A stretch of DNA of 64,000 nt from Rhizobium sp. AC27/96 (GTDB taxonomy: Bacteria > Pseudomonadota > Alphaproteobacteria > Rhizobiales > Rhizobiaceae). The DNA is taken from contig NZ_LXKN01000001.1 in NCBI RefSeq assembly GCF_001692325.1, forward strand, positions 682,001 through 746,000, read 5' to 3'. This document shows positions 1 through 7,543 of this stretch, in pieces; within the stretch, counting starts at the first letter, position 1, and each line of letters begins with the position of its first letter. The position numbers and the translations under genes are program-made. The notes under the pieces were generated by a model that was not told the origin of the DNA, did no database searches, and was given only the letters and a program-made list of their open reading frames with translations.

Positions 1-824
1 TCGAGGCGTGCCAGGGCGTTCACGGTTTCCCGCGTCTTCTGGCGCAATCCCTTGCCCTCGGAGCCGAGAACGAGCGCGACCTTACCGCCGCTGAAGGTGC
101 CTTCAAGCGGCGCCGGCCCTTCCGAATCAAGGCCGATGGTCGTGAAGCCCAGCTGGTGCAGTTCGCCGAGCGCATCGGCGAGATTGGTGATCTGTATATA
201 AGGTATGAGCTCGAGCGCGCCCGAGGCCGATTTTGCCAGCACGCCTGATTCGGTCGGGCTGTGGCGCTGCGTGGTGATCACGGCGCCTGCATCGAAGGCC
301 ACGGCCGAGCGCATGATCGCGCCGACATTGTGTGGATCCGTCACCTGATCGAGAACGAGCAGCAGCGGGCTGTCCTTCAGCGCTTCGAGGCGGCGAACGG
401 GCAGGGGCCGTGTTTCCAGCATCACGCCCTGGTGGATCGCTTCCGGTCCCAGAACCTTGTCGATATCCTGCGGCGAAACGATCTCCACGGGAATGCCGAT
501 GCCCTCAACAGGGCCGATTTCCAGCCGCACCAGCGCATTCTGTGTCGTCGACAGCTTGATGTTCTTGCGCTCGGGATTGGCAAGAGCGGCGCGAACCGTG
601 TGCAATCCATAAAGAAGGACCTGGTCCGGCGCGAGTGCCGGCGGCTTCCAATCGTCCGCGCCCGCCCGCTTGCGCTTCTGCGGCGCCGGCGTCGGGATTT
701 CGCCGCGCTCGCGCTTGGCGTCGCGATGGGCGCGACGCAGGGTGGCATAATGCGTGTCCTTGGCCGACTTGTCGTCGGCGGTGTTGTCTGGGCCGGAGCG
801 GCCGGAAATTTTATCTTTGCTCAT
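1..824 (-). CDS. rlmB: 23S rRNA 2'-O-methyltransferase RlmB, partial (C-terminus off the window)
   Basis: This TrmH/SPOUT-family methyltransferase is expected to methylate the ribose of a guanosine (G2251, E. coli numbering) in the 23S rRNA P loop using S-adenosylmethionine. Only the first 274 residues are present because the gene runs off the left edge. A charged N-terminal extension (residues 1-60) precedes the substrate-binding domain (about 68-140). SPOUT motif 1 (DQVTDPHNVGAIMRSA, 159-174) and motif 2 (ALVLGSEGKGLR, 250-261) are visible; motif 3 would lie in the missing part. The ATG at 824 is the first in frame and heads the basic extension seen in alphaproteobacterial members. The gene is divergent from the tRNA-Tyr/Gly unit. 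Confidence 0.93.
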   Translation of the reverse strand, partial: MSKDKISGRSGPDNTADDKSAKDTHYATLRRAHRDAKRERGEIPTPAPQKRKRAGADDWKPPALAPDQVLLYGLHTVRAALANPERKNIKLSTTQNALVRLEIGPVEGIGIPVEIVSPQDIDKVLGPEAIHQGVMLETRPLPVRRLEALKDSPLLLVLDQVTDPHNVGAIMRSAVAFDAGAVITTQRHSPTESGVLAKSASGALELIPYIQITNLADALGELHQLGFTTIGLDSEGPAPLEGTFSGGKVALVLGSEGKGLRQKTRETVNALARL

Positions 825-925
825 GCGGCTTTATAACCAGCGCCTTCCCGGGCGCATAGCCTCTTTTGGCGGCAAGCTTTTCCCACAGGCTGAAATCTTT
901 TCGTCATTTTTGGCAATTCCCTGTG

Positions 926-954
926 TTGACAGACGGAAATCGTCCGGTCATATA
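926..954 (+). promoter_or_regulatory. Candidate sigma-70 promoter for tRNA-Tyr/tRNA-Gly
   Basis: TTGACA at 926-931 is followed by a 17-nt spacer and CATATA at 949-954, close to the rhizobial CTTGAC-N17-CTATAT consensus. It lies about 70 nt upstream of tRNA-Tyr and within the rlmB divergent region. Inferred from sequence only. Confidence 0.6.
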
Positions 955-1021
955 CGCGGCGCAGATGACGGCGGCGACGCCAACATCGAGCAACTTGGTC
1001 GCAAGATCCAGTCGGAATACT

Positions 1022-1106
1022 GGAGGGATGCCCGAGTGGTTAAAGGGGACGGACTGTAAATCCGTTGGCTCAGCCTACGTTGGTTCAAATCCAACTCCCT
1101 CCACCA
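1022..1106 (+). tRNA. tRNA-Tyr (anticodon GTA)
   Basis: The acceptor stem GGAGGGA (1022-1028) pairs with TCCCTCC (1096-1102), followed by discriminator A and an encoded CCA. The anticodon GTA lies at 1056-1058 in the loop of a GGACGGA-type stem. The long variable arm and the T arm GTTGGTTCAAATCCAAC are both present, as expected for a class II tRNA-Tyr. It probably shares a transcript with the tRNA-Gly 26 nt downstream. Confidence 0.97.
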
Positions 1107-1132
1107 TTCCGGACCGGATCTTGACCACCCGC

Positions 1133-1206
1133 GCGGGTATAGCTCAATGGTAGAGCAGCAGCCTTCCAAGCTGAATACGCGGGTTCGATTCCCGCTACCC
1201 GCTCCA
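1133..1206 (+). tRNA. tRNA-Gly (anticodon TCC)
   Basis: The acceptor stem GCGGGTA (1133-1139) pairs with TACCCGC (1196-1202), followed by discriminator T and an encoded CCA (1204-1206). The anticodon TCC is at 1165-1167. D arm and T arm (GGGTTCGATTCCC) are intact. tRNA-Gly is followed by accessory DNA instead of directly by tuf; I found no repeat of its 3' end before tufA that would mark an integrase site. Confidence 0.97.
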
Positions 1207-1634
1207 AAGTTTTTAAATCACCTATCTATATGACATGTCACGGCGTGCCAGTCGGCCTTCTTAGTTCGACTTTCCACCTGTTCCCGCGATTCGGCGGCTG
1301 CTCTCCAATCCGTTGCCGCGGCTATACCGGCGGGGGTCTTTGTCGTGGTATGGGTCGCAAGGTCTCGGGCATCCTAAAGTGAGCCCGTCGCATCGACAGT
1401 CTCGGAAGCAGCTCTGGCTCTTTTCAGCGCCTACGGTAAAGGCCCAGCGCAAGCGTTGTGGGGATTATGAAGATGGCGCACCCAACAAGCGCACCCAGAA
1501 AGGGGCCTATGAGATTGTATGTCCAATACAGTTTCATAGTGCCGCTCAAGGTTAACTCATGCCAATCCTGAAAAACGCGCGGCATGAGAGGTTCGCGCAA
1601 GAGTTGACGAAAGGCAAGTTAGTATCGAATAGCG
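1207..1634. other. Intergenic stretch with one possible tiny gene
   Basis: These 428 bases follow tRNA-Gly and carry no conventional gene. Overlapping short frames on both strands (1313-1555 plus, 1261-1452 minus) have compositions typical of chance translation. The only frame that looks protein-like is the 37-codon minus-strand membrane peptide at 1424-1537, listed separately. I see no clear terminator hairpin with a T tract after tRNA-Gly. Confidence 0.6.
1424..1537 (-). CDS. Possible 37-aa single-pass membrane peptide
   Basis: The frame starts MKLYWTYNLIGPF and ends ALGLYRRR. A continuous hydrophobic segment of about 22 residues (9-31) is rich in Gly, Leu and Ile, and the C-terminus carries three arginines, which would place it in the cytoplasm by the positive-inside rule. 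A weak purine-rich stretch (GAGCGG) lies about 6 nt before the ATG. Nothing is known of its role; it could be a small stress-type membrane peptide or chance. The case rests on its hydrophobicity and clean start and stop only. Confidence 0.3.
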   Translation of the reverse strand: MKLYWTYNLIGPFLGALVGCAIFIIPTTLALGLYRRR

Positions 1635-2354
1635 CTAATCCGAACCGGCGATTTGTGCTCGATTAAGCCTAGCGGTCGCCGACGCGAGTTGGACGGTAAA
1701 ATTGATTTTTTTTTGCGTCAGTGACGATCGCAGACCTTCGTCTTTGATGTGCGAGATATCTATCGCCTTGAGGAAGAACCCGGTTGCCAACAAAAGCCAC
1801 CGGGTTAAGTCAAAGGTGAAACCGATTACGATTTGCTCATTAGCAAATGGGCCGATCATGGTGAGGCTGTCTGGCGATACAAGTTGCATAAACGGGTCAA
1901 TGTGCGTTCCGTGTCCGCTGAAGAAATCGTATGCTGCCTTGCGGACATTTTCCTGTCTGCCGTCGAGTGCATCTAAAGTTTCTCGGATCTTGACAGGTTT
2001 AAACTTCTTCTTCCGGTCGGCTTCCGAACTAGTTCGCCATTCCGCTATTCGCTCCGGCTGTCTCTGAAAAAGATCGAGTAAGAACGACACCTCAACTATG
2101 TCCCTGATCATGGATAGGGCTGGTTGATAGTAACCAGAATGAGCGCAACTGGCGGCGGCGCCGGCGTCGTTCAACACGCGGATGCCAAGGCGCAAAATTG
2201 CCACATCATCTTCTCGGGAAAAACCTTCGATCCTTGCGAAGTCAGAGATTGTATCGATGCAGGAACTGGCCATCTCCAGATTTTCTTGGGCCTGCTTAGA
2301 GTGCTCCAGATATCGCGAGTTTTGGTCGTGGATTGCGCTTACGTTTAACAACAT
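1635..2354 (-). CDS. Hypothetical protein, mostly alpha-helical
   Basis: A 239-aa protein with no motif I can name. It is largely helical, with an acidic/polar N-terminal helix (about residues 15-40), a central segment (PALSMIRDIVEVSFLLDLF) followed by an Arg/Lys-rich stretch, and a hydrophobic C-terminal helix (LTRWLLLATGFFLKAIDI). The layout loosely recalls DUF5677-type helical proteins, but I cannot assign it. The ATG at 2354 is preferred over the one at 2369 because GAGGCGG precedes it at suitable spacing. Base composition is visibly more AT-rich and codon use less biased than in flanking genes, suggesting acquisition by transfer. It is convergent with the tRNA genes. Confidence 0.75.
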   Translation of the reverse strand: MLLNVSAIHDQNSRYLEHSKQAQENLEMASSCIDTISDFARIEGFSREDDVAILRLGIRVLNDAGAAASCAHSGYYQPALSMIRDIVEVSFLLDLFQRQPERIAEWRTSSEADRKKKFKPVKIRETLDALDGRQENVRKAAYDFFSGHGTHIDPFMQLVSPDSLTMIGPFANEQIVIGFTFDLTRWLLLATGFFLKAIDISHIKDEGLRSSLTQKKINFTVQLASATARLNRAQIAGSD

Positions 2355-2463
2355 GAGATGCCGCCTCATTAACAGTCACAATCAGAATTCCAGCTCTAAA
2401 ACAACTATACGTAGATGGCCCATGGCAATACTGATCTGAATTTAATCAAACTGGAAATCAAAC

Positions 2464-2550
2464 ATGCGCGGTGGATCACGTAAGAGTGCTGGTCGCCCCA
2501 AGGGAGCCGCCAAAAAGCGAACGCGCAAGGTAGTGGACGTGAGAGCCTGA
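2464..2550 (+). pseudogene. 28-codon remnant resembling the N-terminus of phage small terminase-type DNA-binding proteins
   Basis: The frame begins with RGGSRKSAGRPKGAAKKR after the initiator Met, then stops at 2548-2550. A basic MRGGxRKGAGRPKG start is a familiar N-terminus in phage terminase small subunits and related AT-hook-like proteins. Here the frame ends after 28 codons, with no helix-turn-helix domain, so I read it as a degraded fragment. It could instead be a chance basic peptide. Confidence 0.35.
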
Positions 2551-2648
2551 ACGGCATAACGCCTCAGGGTTTTGAAGGCCACGCGTGCCCATGCCGATAA
2601 AGACGATTGGGATCTACGGCTTCTATCGCAAAGGACATCGCGTCTTAC

Positions 2649-2825
2649 ATGCATGCCAGGCTCGCCGCCTATCAGCATACCGGGCGTAACAACGGCCCGA
2701 TAGAATACGCCAACATGACAGAGGAAGAGATTGATGCTCGCATCGCAGCAATTATCGCAAGCGCTGGCGAGGATGCGTACCGCTTGAAAACGCCGCCGAC
2801 ACCCATCTTTGCATATTTGACATGA
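2649..2825 (+). CDS. Hypothetical 58-aa protein, possibly part of a degraded gene
   Basis: The frame encodes a small soluble peptide with an acidic helix (MTEEEIDARIAAIIA, about residues 23-37). It is open back to a TTG at 2607, but the first ATG is at 2649 and there is no convincing ribosome binding site before it. It lies just downstream of, and in another frame from, the terminase-like fragment, so both may be relics of one small gene broken by frameshift. No function can be given. Confidence 0.35.
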   Translation: MHARLAAYQHTGRNNGPIEYANMTEEEIDARIAAIIASAGEDAYRLKTPPTPIFAYLT

Positions 2826-2888
2826 AGGGTTGCTTATATCAGCGCGAGCGATAGATATTGCTCAGGCAACCGAAACGGGAGAGCGCAA

Positions 2889-3317
2889 ATGGGTATCTTC
2901 GACAAGATCAAGGGTGCAATCTGGGGACAGGCAAAGGCTGCCGAGGCTGCTCCTGCACCGACCACCACCGCTGCAACTGCCAATCCGGCGTCTGCGCCGA
3001 CGCCGGCTCCTTCGTCGACCACGGCCGCCACATCGCCTGCGACCAGTGCGCCGTCGGCTCCGGTGGATATCGCATCGATCCTCGATGCGGCGGTCAAGAA
3101 GAGCGGCCAGAAGCTGGACTGGAAGCATTCGATCGTCGATCTGATGAAGGCACTTGGCATGGATGCCAGCCTTTCCGAGCGCAAGGAACTGGCGCAGGAA
3201 CTGGGCTACACCGGTGATGCCGGCGATTCCGCCAAGATGAATATCTTCCTCCACAAGGCACTTCTGAAGAAGCTTGCCGACAATGGCGGCAAGGTGCCGG
3301 CCGATCTTCTCGACTGA
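2889..3317 (+). CDS. DUF3597 domain-containing protein
   Basis: A 142-aa protein with a short N-terminal amphipathic helix (MGIFDKIKGAIWG), a low-complexity Ala/Pro/Thr/Ser linker (about 20-58) and a compact C-terminal domain (about 60-142) with the family features LDWKxSIVDLMKALG, RKELAQELGYTGD and MNIFLHKALLKKLADNGGK. The function of DUF3597 is unknown; the C-terminal domain is an all-helical fold. The start is supported by GGAGAG about 5 nt upstream. It is a single-gene unit ending in the terminator at 3405-3440. Confidence 0.9.
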   Translation: MGIFDKIKGAIWGQAKAAEAAPAPTTTAATANPASAPTPAPSSTTAATSPATSAPSAPVDIASILDAAVKKSGQKLDWKHSIVDLMKALGMDASLSERKELAQELGYTGDAGDSAKMNIFLHKALLKKLADNGGKVPADLLD

Positions 3318-3404
3318 TAGCCTCAGGCATCGGCGAGCAGCACTGCCGGCCTCGACCGGCAAGGCGTCGCGATCGGTGACGATCTATAGCCGTTTAAATA
3401 TTTT

Positions 3405-3440
3405 GCGCCCTTTCCCAGCGGGAGAGGGCGCTTTGTTTTG
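3405..3440 (+). terminator. Rho-independent terminator after the DUF3597 gene
   Basis: A 12-bp stem (GCGCCCTTTCCC with GGGAGAGGGCGC, one G-T wobble) with loop AGC is followed by TTTGTTTTG. It ends the DUF3597 transcript about 90 nt past the stop codon. Confidence 0.85.
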
Positions 3441-3732
3441 ACCGATATCCCATTTGCAAGGATGCTTTCATCCCGCATTCGCCACTGGAATTCCATAGGA
3501 TGCTTCCCTATCTAAGCGTCTGAACCGGCAAATGCTTTTTTGTCTTTCCGGATCGGCCGGCGAACCTTACGCGGCGAATGAAAGTCGAAGGCTGCGGATC
3601 ATGCGCCATCGGCTGGGCTTCGCTTGAAATAGGCCCTGCAATTAAGTCTTGCGCAAACGCAACGAAAGCCTTAAACGGCGGCACTAAACCGGTTCGCCGG
3701 GGTCACTCATTACGTTCATAGGAAGCATTCAA
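3441..3732. other. Leader region of the first tuf gene
   Basis: Together with the terminator this is a gap of about 415 bases before tuf. No protein frame is convincing. AGGAAG (3720-3725) is the tuf ribosome binding site. I see no promoter of good consensus; TTGCGC around 3649 with TAAACG 17 nt later is a weak possibility. The upstream sequence shares nothing with the region before the second tuf copy apart from the last few bases. Confidence 0.5.
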
Positions 3733-4908
3733 ATGGCAAAGAGTAAGTTTGAGCGCAATAAGCCTCACGTTAACATTGGTACGATTGGGCACGTTGACCA
3801 CGGCAAGACGTCGCTGACAGCAGCGATCACGAAGTACTTCGGCGAGTTCAAGGCGTATGACCAGATCGACGCTGCTCCGGAAGAGAAGGCTCGTGGTATC
3901 ACGATCTCGACGGCCCACGTTGAGTATGAGACGCCTGCTCGTCACTACGCTCACGTCGACTGCCCCGGCCACGCTGACTATGTCAAGAACATGATCACCG
4001 ATGCTGCGCAGATGGACGGCGCGATCCTGGTTTGCTCGGCTGCCGACGGCCCGATGCCGCAGACCCGCGAGCACATCCTGCTCGCCCGTCAGGTTGGCGT
4101 TCCGGCAATCGTCGTGTTCCTGAACAAGGTCGACCAGGTTGACGACGCCGAGCTTCTCGAACTCGTCGAGCTCGAAGTTCGCGAACTTCTGTCGTCCTAC
4201 GACTTCCCGGGCGACGATATCCCGGTTGTCAAGGGTTCGGCACTTGCTGCTCTTGAAGACAGTGACAAGAAGATCGGTGAAGACGCGATCCGCGAGCTGA
4301 TGGCTCAGGTTGACGCCTACATCCCGACGCCTGAGCGTCCGATCGACCAGCCGTTCCTGATGCCGATCGAAGACGTGTTCTCGATCTCGGGCCGTGGTAC
4401 GGTTGTGACGGGTCGCGTTGAGCGCGGTATCGTCAAGGTTGGTGAAGAAGTCGAAATCGTCGGCATCCGTGCGACGTCGAAGACGACGGTTACCGGCGTT
4501 GAAATGTTCCGCAAGCTGCTCGATCAGGGCCAGGCAGGCGACAACATCGGCGCACTGGTTCGCGGTGTTAACCGTGACGGCGTCGAGCGTGGTCAGATCC
4601 TGTGCAAGCCGGGCTCTGTCAAGCCGCACAAGAAGTTCATGGCCGAAGCCTACATCCTGACGAAGGAAGAAGGCGGCCGTCATACGCCGTTCTTCACGAA
4701 CTACCGTCCGCAGTTCTACTTCCGTACGACTGACGTGACCGGCATCGTGACGCTTCCGGAAGGCACGGAAATGGTTATGCCTGGCGACAACGTCACCGTT
4801 GCCGTTGAGCTGATCGTTCCGATCGCGATGGAAGAAAAGCTTCGCTTCGCTATCCGCGAAGGCGGCCGTACCGTCGGCGCAGGCATCGTTGCCTCCATCG
4901 TCGAGTAA
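3733..4908 (+). CDS. tufA: Elongation factor Tu, first copy, with unusual Gly-to-Asp change
   Basis: EF-Tu carries aminoacyl-tRNA to the ribosomal A site as a GTP complex. All GTPase motifs are present in the 391-aa protein: GHVDHGKTS (19-27), DCPGH (76-80), NKVD near residue 131, and the SALAAL G5 region. It differs from the second copy at three residues: Asp instead of Gly at position 90 (codon 4000-4002; E. coli Gly94, at the end of switch II), Ile instead of Met in [12 protein letters not shown], and Ala instead of Glu in VGIRATSK. Position 90 is nearly invariant in bacterial EF-Tu, so this copy may have altered activity unless the base is an error. Transcribed alone, ending at the terminator 4934-4964. 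Confidence 0.97.
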   Translation: MAKSKFERNKPHVNIGTIGHVDHGKTSLTAAITKYFGEFKAYDQIDAAPEEKARGITISTAHVEYETPARHYAHVDCPGHADYVKNMITDAAQMDGAILVCSAADGPMPQTREHILLARQVGVPAIVVFLNKVDQVDDAELLELVELEVRELLSSYDFPGDDIPVVKGSALAALEDSDKKIGEDAIRELMAQVDAYIPTPERPIDQPFLMPIEDVFSISGRGTVVTGRVERGIVKVGEEVEIVGIRATSKTTVTGVEMFRKLLDQGQAGDNIGALVRGVNRDGVERGQILCKPGSVKPHKKFMAEAYILTKEEGGRHTPFFTNYRPQFYFRTTDVTGIVTLPEGTEMVMPGDNVTVAVELIVPIAMEEKLRFAIREGGRTVGAGIVASIVE

Positions 4909-4933
4909 TAAGCAGGATTATTCCTTTATAAAG

Positions 4934-4964
4934 AGGCCCCGCTGGAAGCAGCGGGGCCTTTTCA
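4934..4964 (+). terminator. Rho-independent terminator after tufA
   Basis: A perfect 10-bp stem AGGCCCCGCT/AGCGGGGCCT with a 6-nt loop is followed by TTTTCATTT. It lies between convergent genes (tufA and the GrpB-family gene). Confidence 0.9.
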
Positions 4965-5483
4965 TTTGCGGGACGGTTGCCGGGTCTCCGCCAGAGCCTT
5001 GCTGATGATATCTGCAACGAAATCGCTCTTGCCGCCGGTATAGTGATCCCAATCGCCATCCGCTTCGATTGCAAGCTTCCTCTTCAACGTCGCATAGGTC
5101 TCGGCAGCTTCGGGATGCACGCGAAGATAGTCGCGAAAGAGGACCCGTTCCTGATGGGCAGGATTGCCCATCAGGCACAGATAGAGGCGTGTCCCGTAGG
5201 GCTTCTCGTCCTTGGTGAATGTCCACCTGTCGGCGCCATGCGGGTCGCCGTGAAAGACGTAGCCATCATGCTGCAGCCGTTCGGTGGCCTCGGTCCTCAT
5301 TTCATTGGATAGAAGCACCGCATCGATATCGAGCTTCGGCTTGGCGCAAAGTCCGGGGATGGATGTACTGCCGATATGCTGGATATCCGTCGGATGGCCG
5401 AGCAGGGCCGTGATCGCCTCGCGCCGGCTGCGGAAGAGGGCGGGCCAAGCAGGGTCGTAGTCGACAAGTTTGATTGCGCCCAT
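4962..5483 (-). CDS. GrpB family protein (UPF0157), nucleotidyltransferase fold
   Basis: A 173-aa protein with the hallmarks of the GrpB/UPF0157 family: VDYDPAWPALFRSRREAI at the N-terminus, IQHIGSTSIPGL (35-46), AKPKLDIDAV (47-56), a central HGADRWTFTKDEKPYGTRLYL stretch, and LFRDYLRVHPEAAETYATLKRKLA. The family has a minimal nucleotidyltransferase fold, and the HIGST and DIDA blocks sit where catalytic residues would be; its substrate is not established, although some members are fused to dephospho-CoA kinase. The start codon at 5483 begins the conserved domain directly. The gene is convergent with tufA and divergent from the epimerase gene. Confidence 0.9.
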   Translation of the reverse strand: MGAIKLVDYDPAWPALFRSRREAITALLGHPTDIQHIGSTSIPGLCAKPKLDIDAVLLSNEMRTEATERLQHDGYVFHGDPHGADRWTFTKDEKPYGTRLYLCLMGNPAHQERVLFRDYLRVHPEAAETYATLKRKLAIEADGDWDHYTGGKSDFVADIISKALAETRQPSRK

Positions 5484-5628
5484 TCCGTACCCGCCTTCCG
5501 CGCGATTCCCTCAGCCGTCGTGGATCTTTCTCCCAATCTCTCCCTGAGACAATCCGACCACGCCATATGCCTTGCGAAACGCCGGAAAGGGTCTATCTAT
5601 CGCCCGGTTTTCCCAGGAGGAGATTTTC

Positions 5629-6522
5629 ATGAAGAAGCGCATATTGTTCACCGGCGGTAGCGGCAAGGCCGGGCGTCACACTGTTCCCTGGCTCGTCGAA
5701 GCCGGCTATGAAGTTCACAATATCGATCTGGTGCCGTTGAACAGCCCCGGCGTTACCAATCTGCAGGCCGATATCACCGATGCGGGACAAGTCTATAATG
5801 TCCTGAGCATGCATCGGGATTTCCCCGATCTCGAAGAGGGCAAGGGCGTGCAGCCCTTCGATGCCGTCGTGCATTTCGCCGCAGTGCCGCGCATCCTGAT
5901 AAAGCCGGATAACGAGACCTTCCGCATCAATACGATGGGAACCTATAACGTCATCGAGGCGGCCGCCAAGCTCGGCGTGAAGAAGATCATCGTCGCGTCA
6001 AGCGAAACGACCTATGGCGTCTGCTTCGCGGAAGGACATCGTGATTTTCATCAGTTCCCGCTGGACGAAGACTATGATGTCAATCCGATGGATTCCTATG
6101 GCCTGTCCAAGGTCCTGAACGAGAAGACGGCCCGCGCCTTTGCCGAACGTTTCGGCATCGATATCTACGCGCTGCGCATCGGCAACGTCATCGAGCCGCA
6201 TGAATATGAGCGTTTCCCGGAATATTTCGCCAATAGCGAGATGCGCAAGCGCATCGCCTGGAGCTATATCGACGCTCGCGATCTCGGCCAGATCGTCCAT
6301 CTCTGCATCGAGAAGAACGGCCTTGGCTACCAGGTGTTCAACGCTGCCAATGATATGGTTTCGGCGAACACGCCGTCCCGTGAGCTCGCGGCGAAGCATT
6401 ATCCGAACGTACCCTTCACCCGCGAGATCGGCGAATATGAGGGCCTGCTTTCCAACCGCAAGATCCGCGAAGTTCTGGGCTTCAAGGAAGAGCACGACTG
6501 GCGCAAATATGTGAAGGTCTGA
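5629..6522 (+). CDS. NAD(P)-dependent epimerase/dehydratase (extended SDR family)
   Basis: A 297-aa extended short-chain dehydrogenase. The Rossmann nucleotide motif TGGSGKAGRH is at residues 7-16, the strand-4 VVHFAAV near 85, the active-site Ser in VASSETTYG, and the Tyr-x3-Lys pair in YGLSK. This points to modification of a nucleotide sugar or uronic acid; the exact substrate cannot be read from sequence. The start at 5629 is chosen over an upstream in-frame start at 5572 because a strong AGGAGG lies 9 nt before it. The nearby glycosyltransferase at 6852 hints at a surface-polysaccharide role. Confidence 0.88.
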   Translation: MKKRILFTGGSGKAGRHTVPWLVEAGYEVHNIDLVPLNSPGVTNLQADITDAGQVYNVLSMHRDFPDLEEGKGVQPFDAVVHFAAVPRILIKPDNETFRINTMGTYNVIEAAAKLGVKKIIVASSETTYGVCFAEGHRDFHQFPLDEDYDVNPMDSYGLSKVLNEKTARAFAERFGIDIYALRIGNVIEPHEYERFPEYFANSEMRKRIAWSYIDARDLGQIVHLCIEKNGLGYQVFNAANDMVSANTPSRELAAKHYPNVPFTREIGEYEGLLSNRKIREVLGFKEEHDWRKYVKV

Positions 6523-6851
6523 GGTTCCAAGACCTTCGAGACAGGCCGGGCGCTCTTCTTCGGCGTCCGGCATAAGCTTCGAGTGAGGGCAGGGCATCTC
6601 TCCATTTGTTACGGGGGATAACTAAAAATGCTTCCTTAAACACTCGACAAATATGCCCGTTTATCTAAGTAGGGTTGTGTTCGCGGGGCATATCCTGGAG
6701 ATTGCAGCGCTTGGTTAGCTGTATTTAGCCCTGTTTCGAACAAGCATCCCTTGGTAAGAGCGCCTGGAGGATGAAGTGGACGCTGGTCAGCGTCGCGACG
6801 AGAGATGATTTGCCGGCTGACCTTCAAACGGCCGGCCGCTTCGGAGGTATC
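6523..6851. other. Intergenic region between epimerase and glycosyltransferase genes
   Basis: These 329 bases hold an imperfect hairpin (GCCGGGCGC at 6545-6553 with GCGTCCGGC at 6563-6571) without a T tract, possibly a weak terminator, then AT-richer DNA around 6605-6660 that could hold a promoter. A frame open from ATG 6771 leads into the glycosyltransferase but has GGAGG directly abutting the ATG, so it is not used as the start. Confidence 0.5.
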
Positions 6852-7538
6852 ATGAAGGATAGTGTTGCACGTATATTTGTCGGCTTTGATTCAAAGGAGG
6901 TCGTGGCATATCACGTCCTCGCTCAAAGCATCATCGAGCATTCTTCGATCCCGGTGGCGTTCTCGCCGATCGTGCTCAACAATCTCGGCGGCATCTTCAC
7001 GCGTGAGCGCAACGCATTGCAGTCGACCGAGTTTTCCTTCTCGCGCTTCCTGGTGCCCTATCTGAGCGACTATGAGGGCTGGAGCATCTTCATGGATTGC
7101 GACATGCTCGCCCGCACCGATATTGCCGAGCTCTGGGCGCTGCGTGATGACCGTTATGCGGCCATGTGCGTCAAGCATGACTACCAGCCGAAGGTCGAAA
7201 CCAAATTCCTGGGCCAGACGCAGACCAAGTACGAAAAGAAGAACTGGTCGAGCATGATCCTGTTCAACAATGCCAAGTGCAAGGCGCTGACGAAGGATTT
7301 CGTCAATACCGCGACCGGCCTGCAGCTTCACCAGTTCAAGTGGCTGGAGAGCGATGACCAGATCGGCGAGGTCCCGGTCACCTGGAATTATCTCGTCAAT
7401 GAATACGACTACCGCGAAGATGCCAAGCTGGTGCACTTCACCGACGGCGGCCCGTATTTCGACGAGTATCGCAATGACGATTATGCCGAAGAGTGGTTCG
7501 CCATGCGCGACCGGATATTGCACGTTCAGCAGAAGTAA
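6852..7538 (+). CDS. Glycosyltransferase, GT8-like GT-A fold
   Basis: A 228-aa protein beginning ARIFVGFDSKEVVAYHVL after a short lead. A DxD-type metal/nucleotide-sugar site appears as FMDCDMLAR (about residues 80-88), preceded by FSFSRFLVPYLSDYEG, as in family 8-like enzymes. Further conserved-looking blocks are SMILFNN, LPVTWNYLV-type EVPVTWNYLVNEYD, and the C-terminal LVHFTDGGPYF with its His. No signal peptide or membrane segment is seen, so it is probably cytoplasmic. Start at 6852 is chosen because GGAGG (6843-6847) precedes it. The next gene begins almost immediately, suggesting a joint role. Donor and acceptor sugars are unknown. Confidence 0.82.
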   Translation: MKDSVARIFVGFDSKEVVAYHVLAQSIIEHSSIPVAFSPIVLNNLGGIFTRERNALQSTEFSFSRFLVPYLSDYEGWSIFMDCDMLARTDIAELWALRDDRYAAMCVKHDYQPKVETKFLGQTQTKYEKKNWSSMILFNNAKCKALTKDFVNTATGLQLHQFKWLESDDQIGEVPVTWNYLVNEYDYREDAKLVHFTDGGPYFDEYRNDDYAEEWFAMRDRILHVQQK

Positions 7539-7543
7539 GCGCC

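Noticed and set aside
1313..1555. 80-codon plus-strand frame after tRNA-Gly
   Set aside because: Composition is irregular, there is no ribosome binding site, and it overlaps the more protein-like 37-codon minus-strand frame.
1133..3732. tRNA-Gly as an integration site with flanking direct repeat
   Set aside because: I looked for a copy of the tRNA 3' end (GATTCCCGCTACCCGCTCCA region) downstream and found none, and no integrase gene is present.
3703..4683. Long minus-strand frames opposite both tuf genes
   Set aside because: They recur identically opposite the second tuf copy and contain no recognisable protein features; they are shadows of tuf codon bias.
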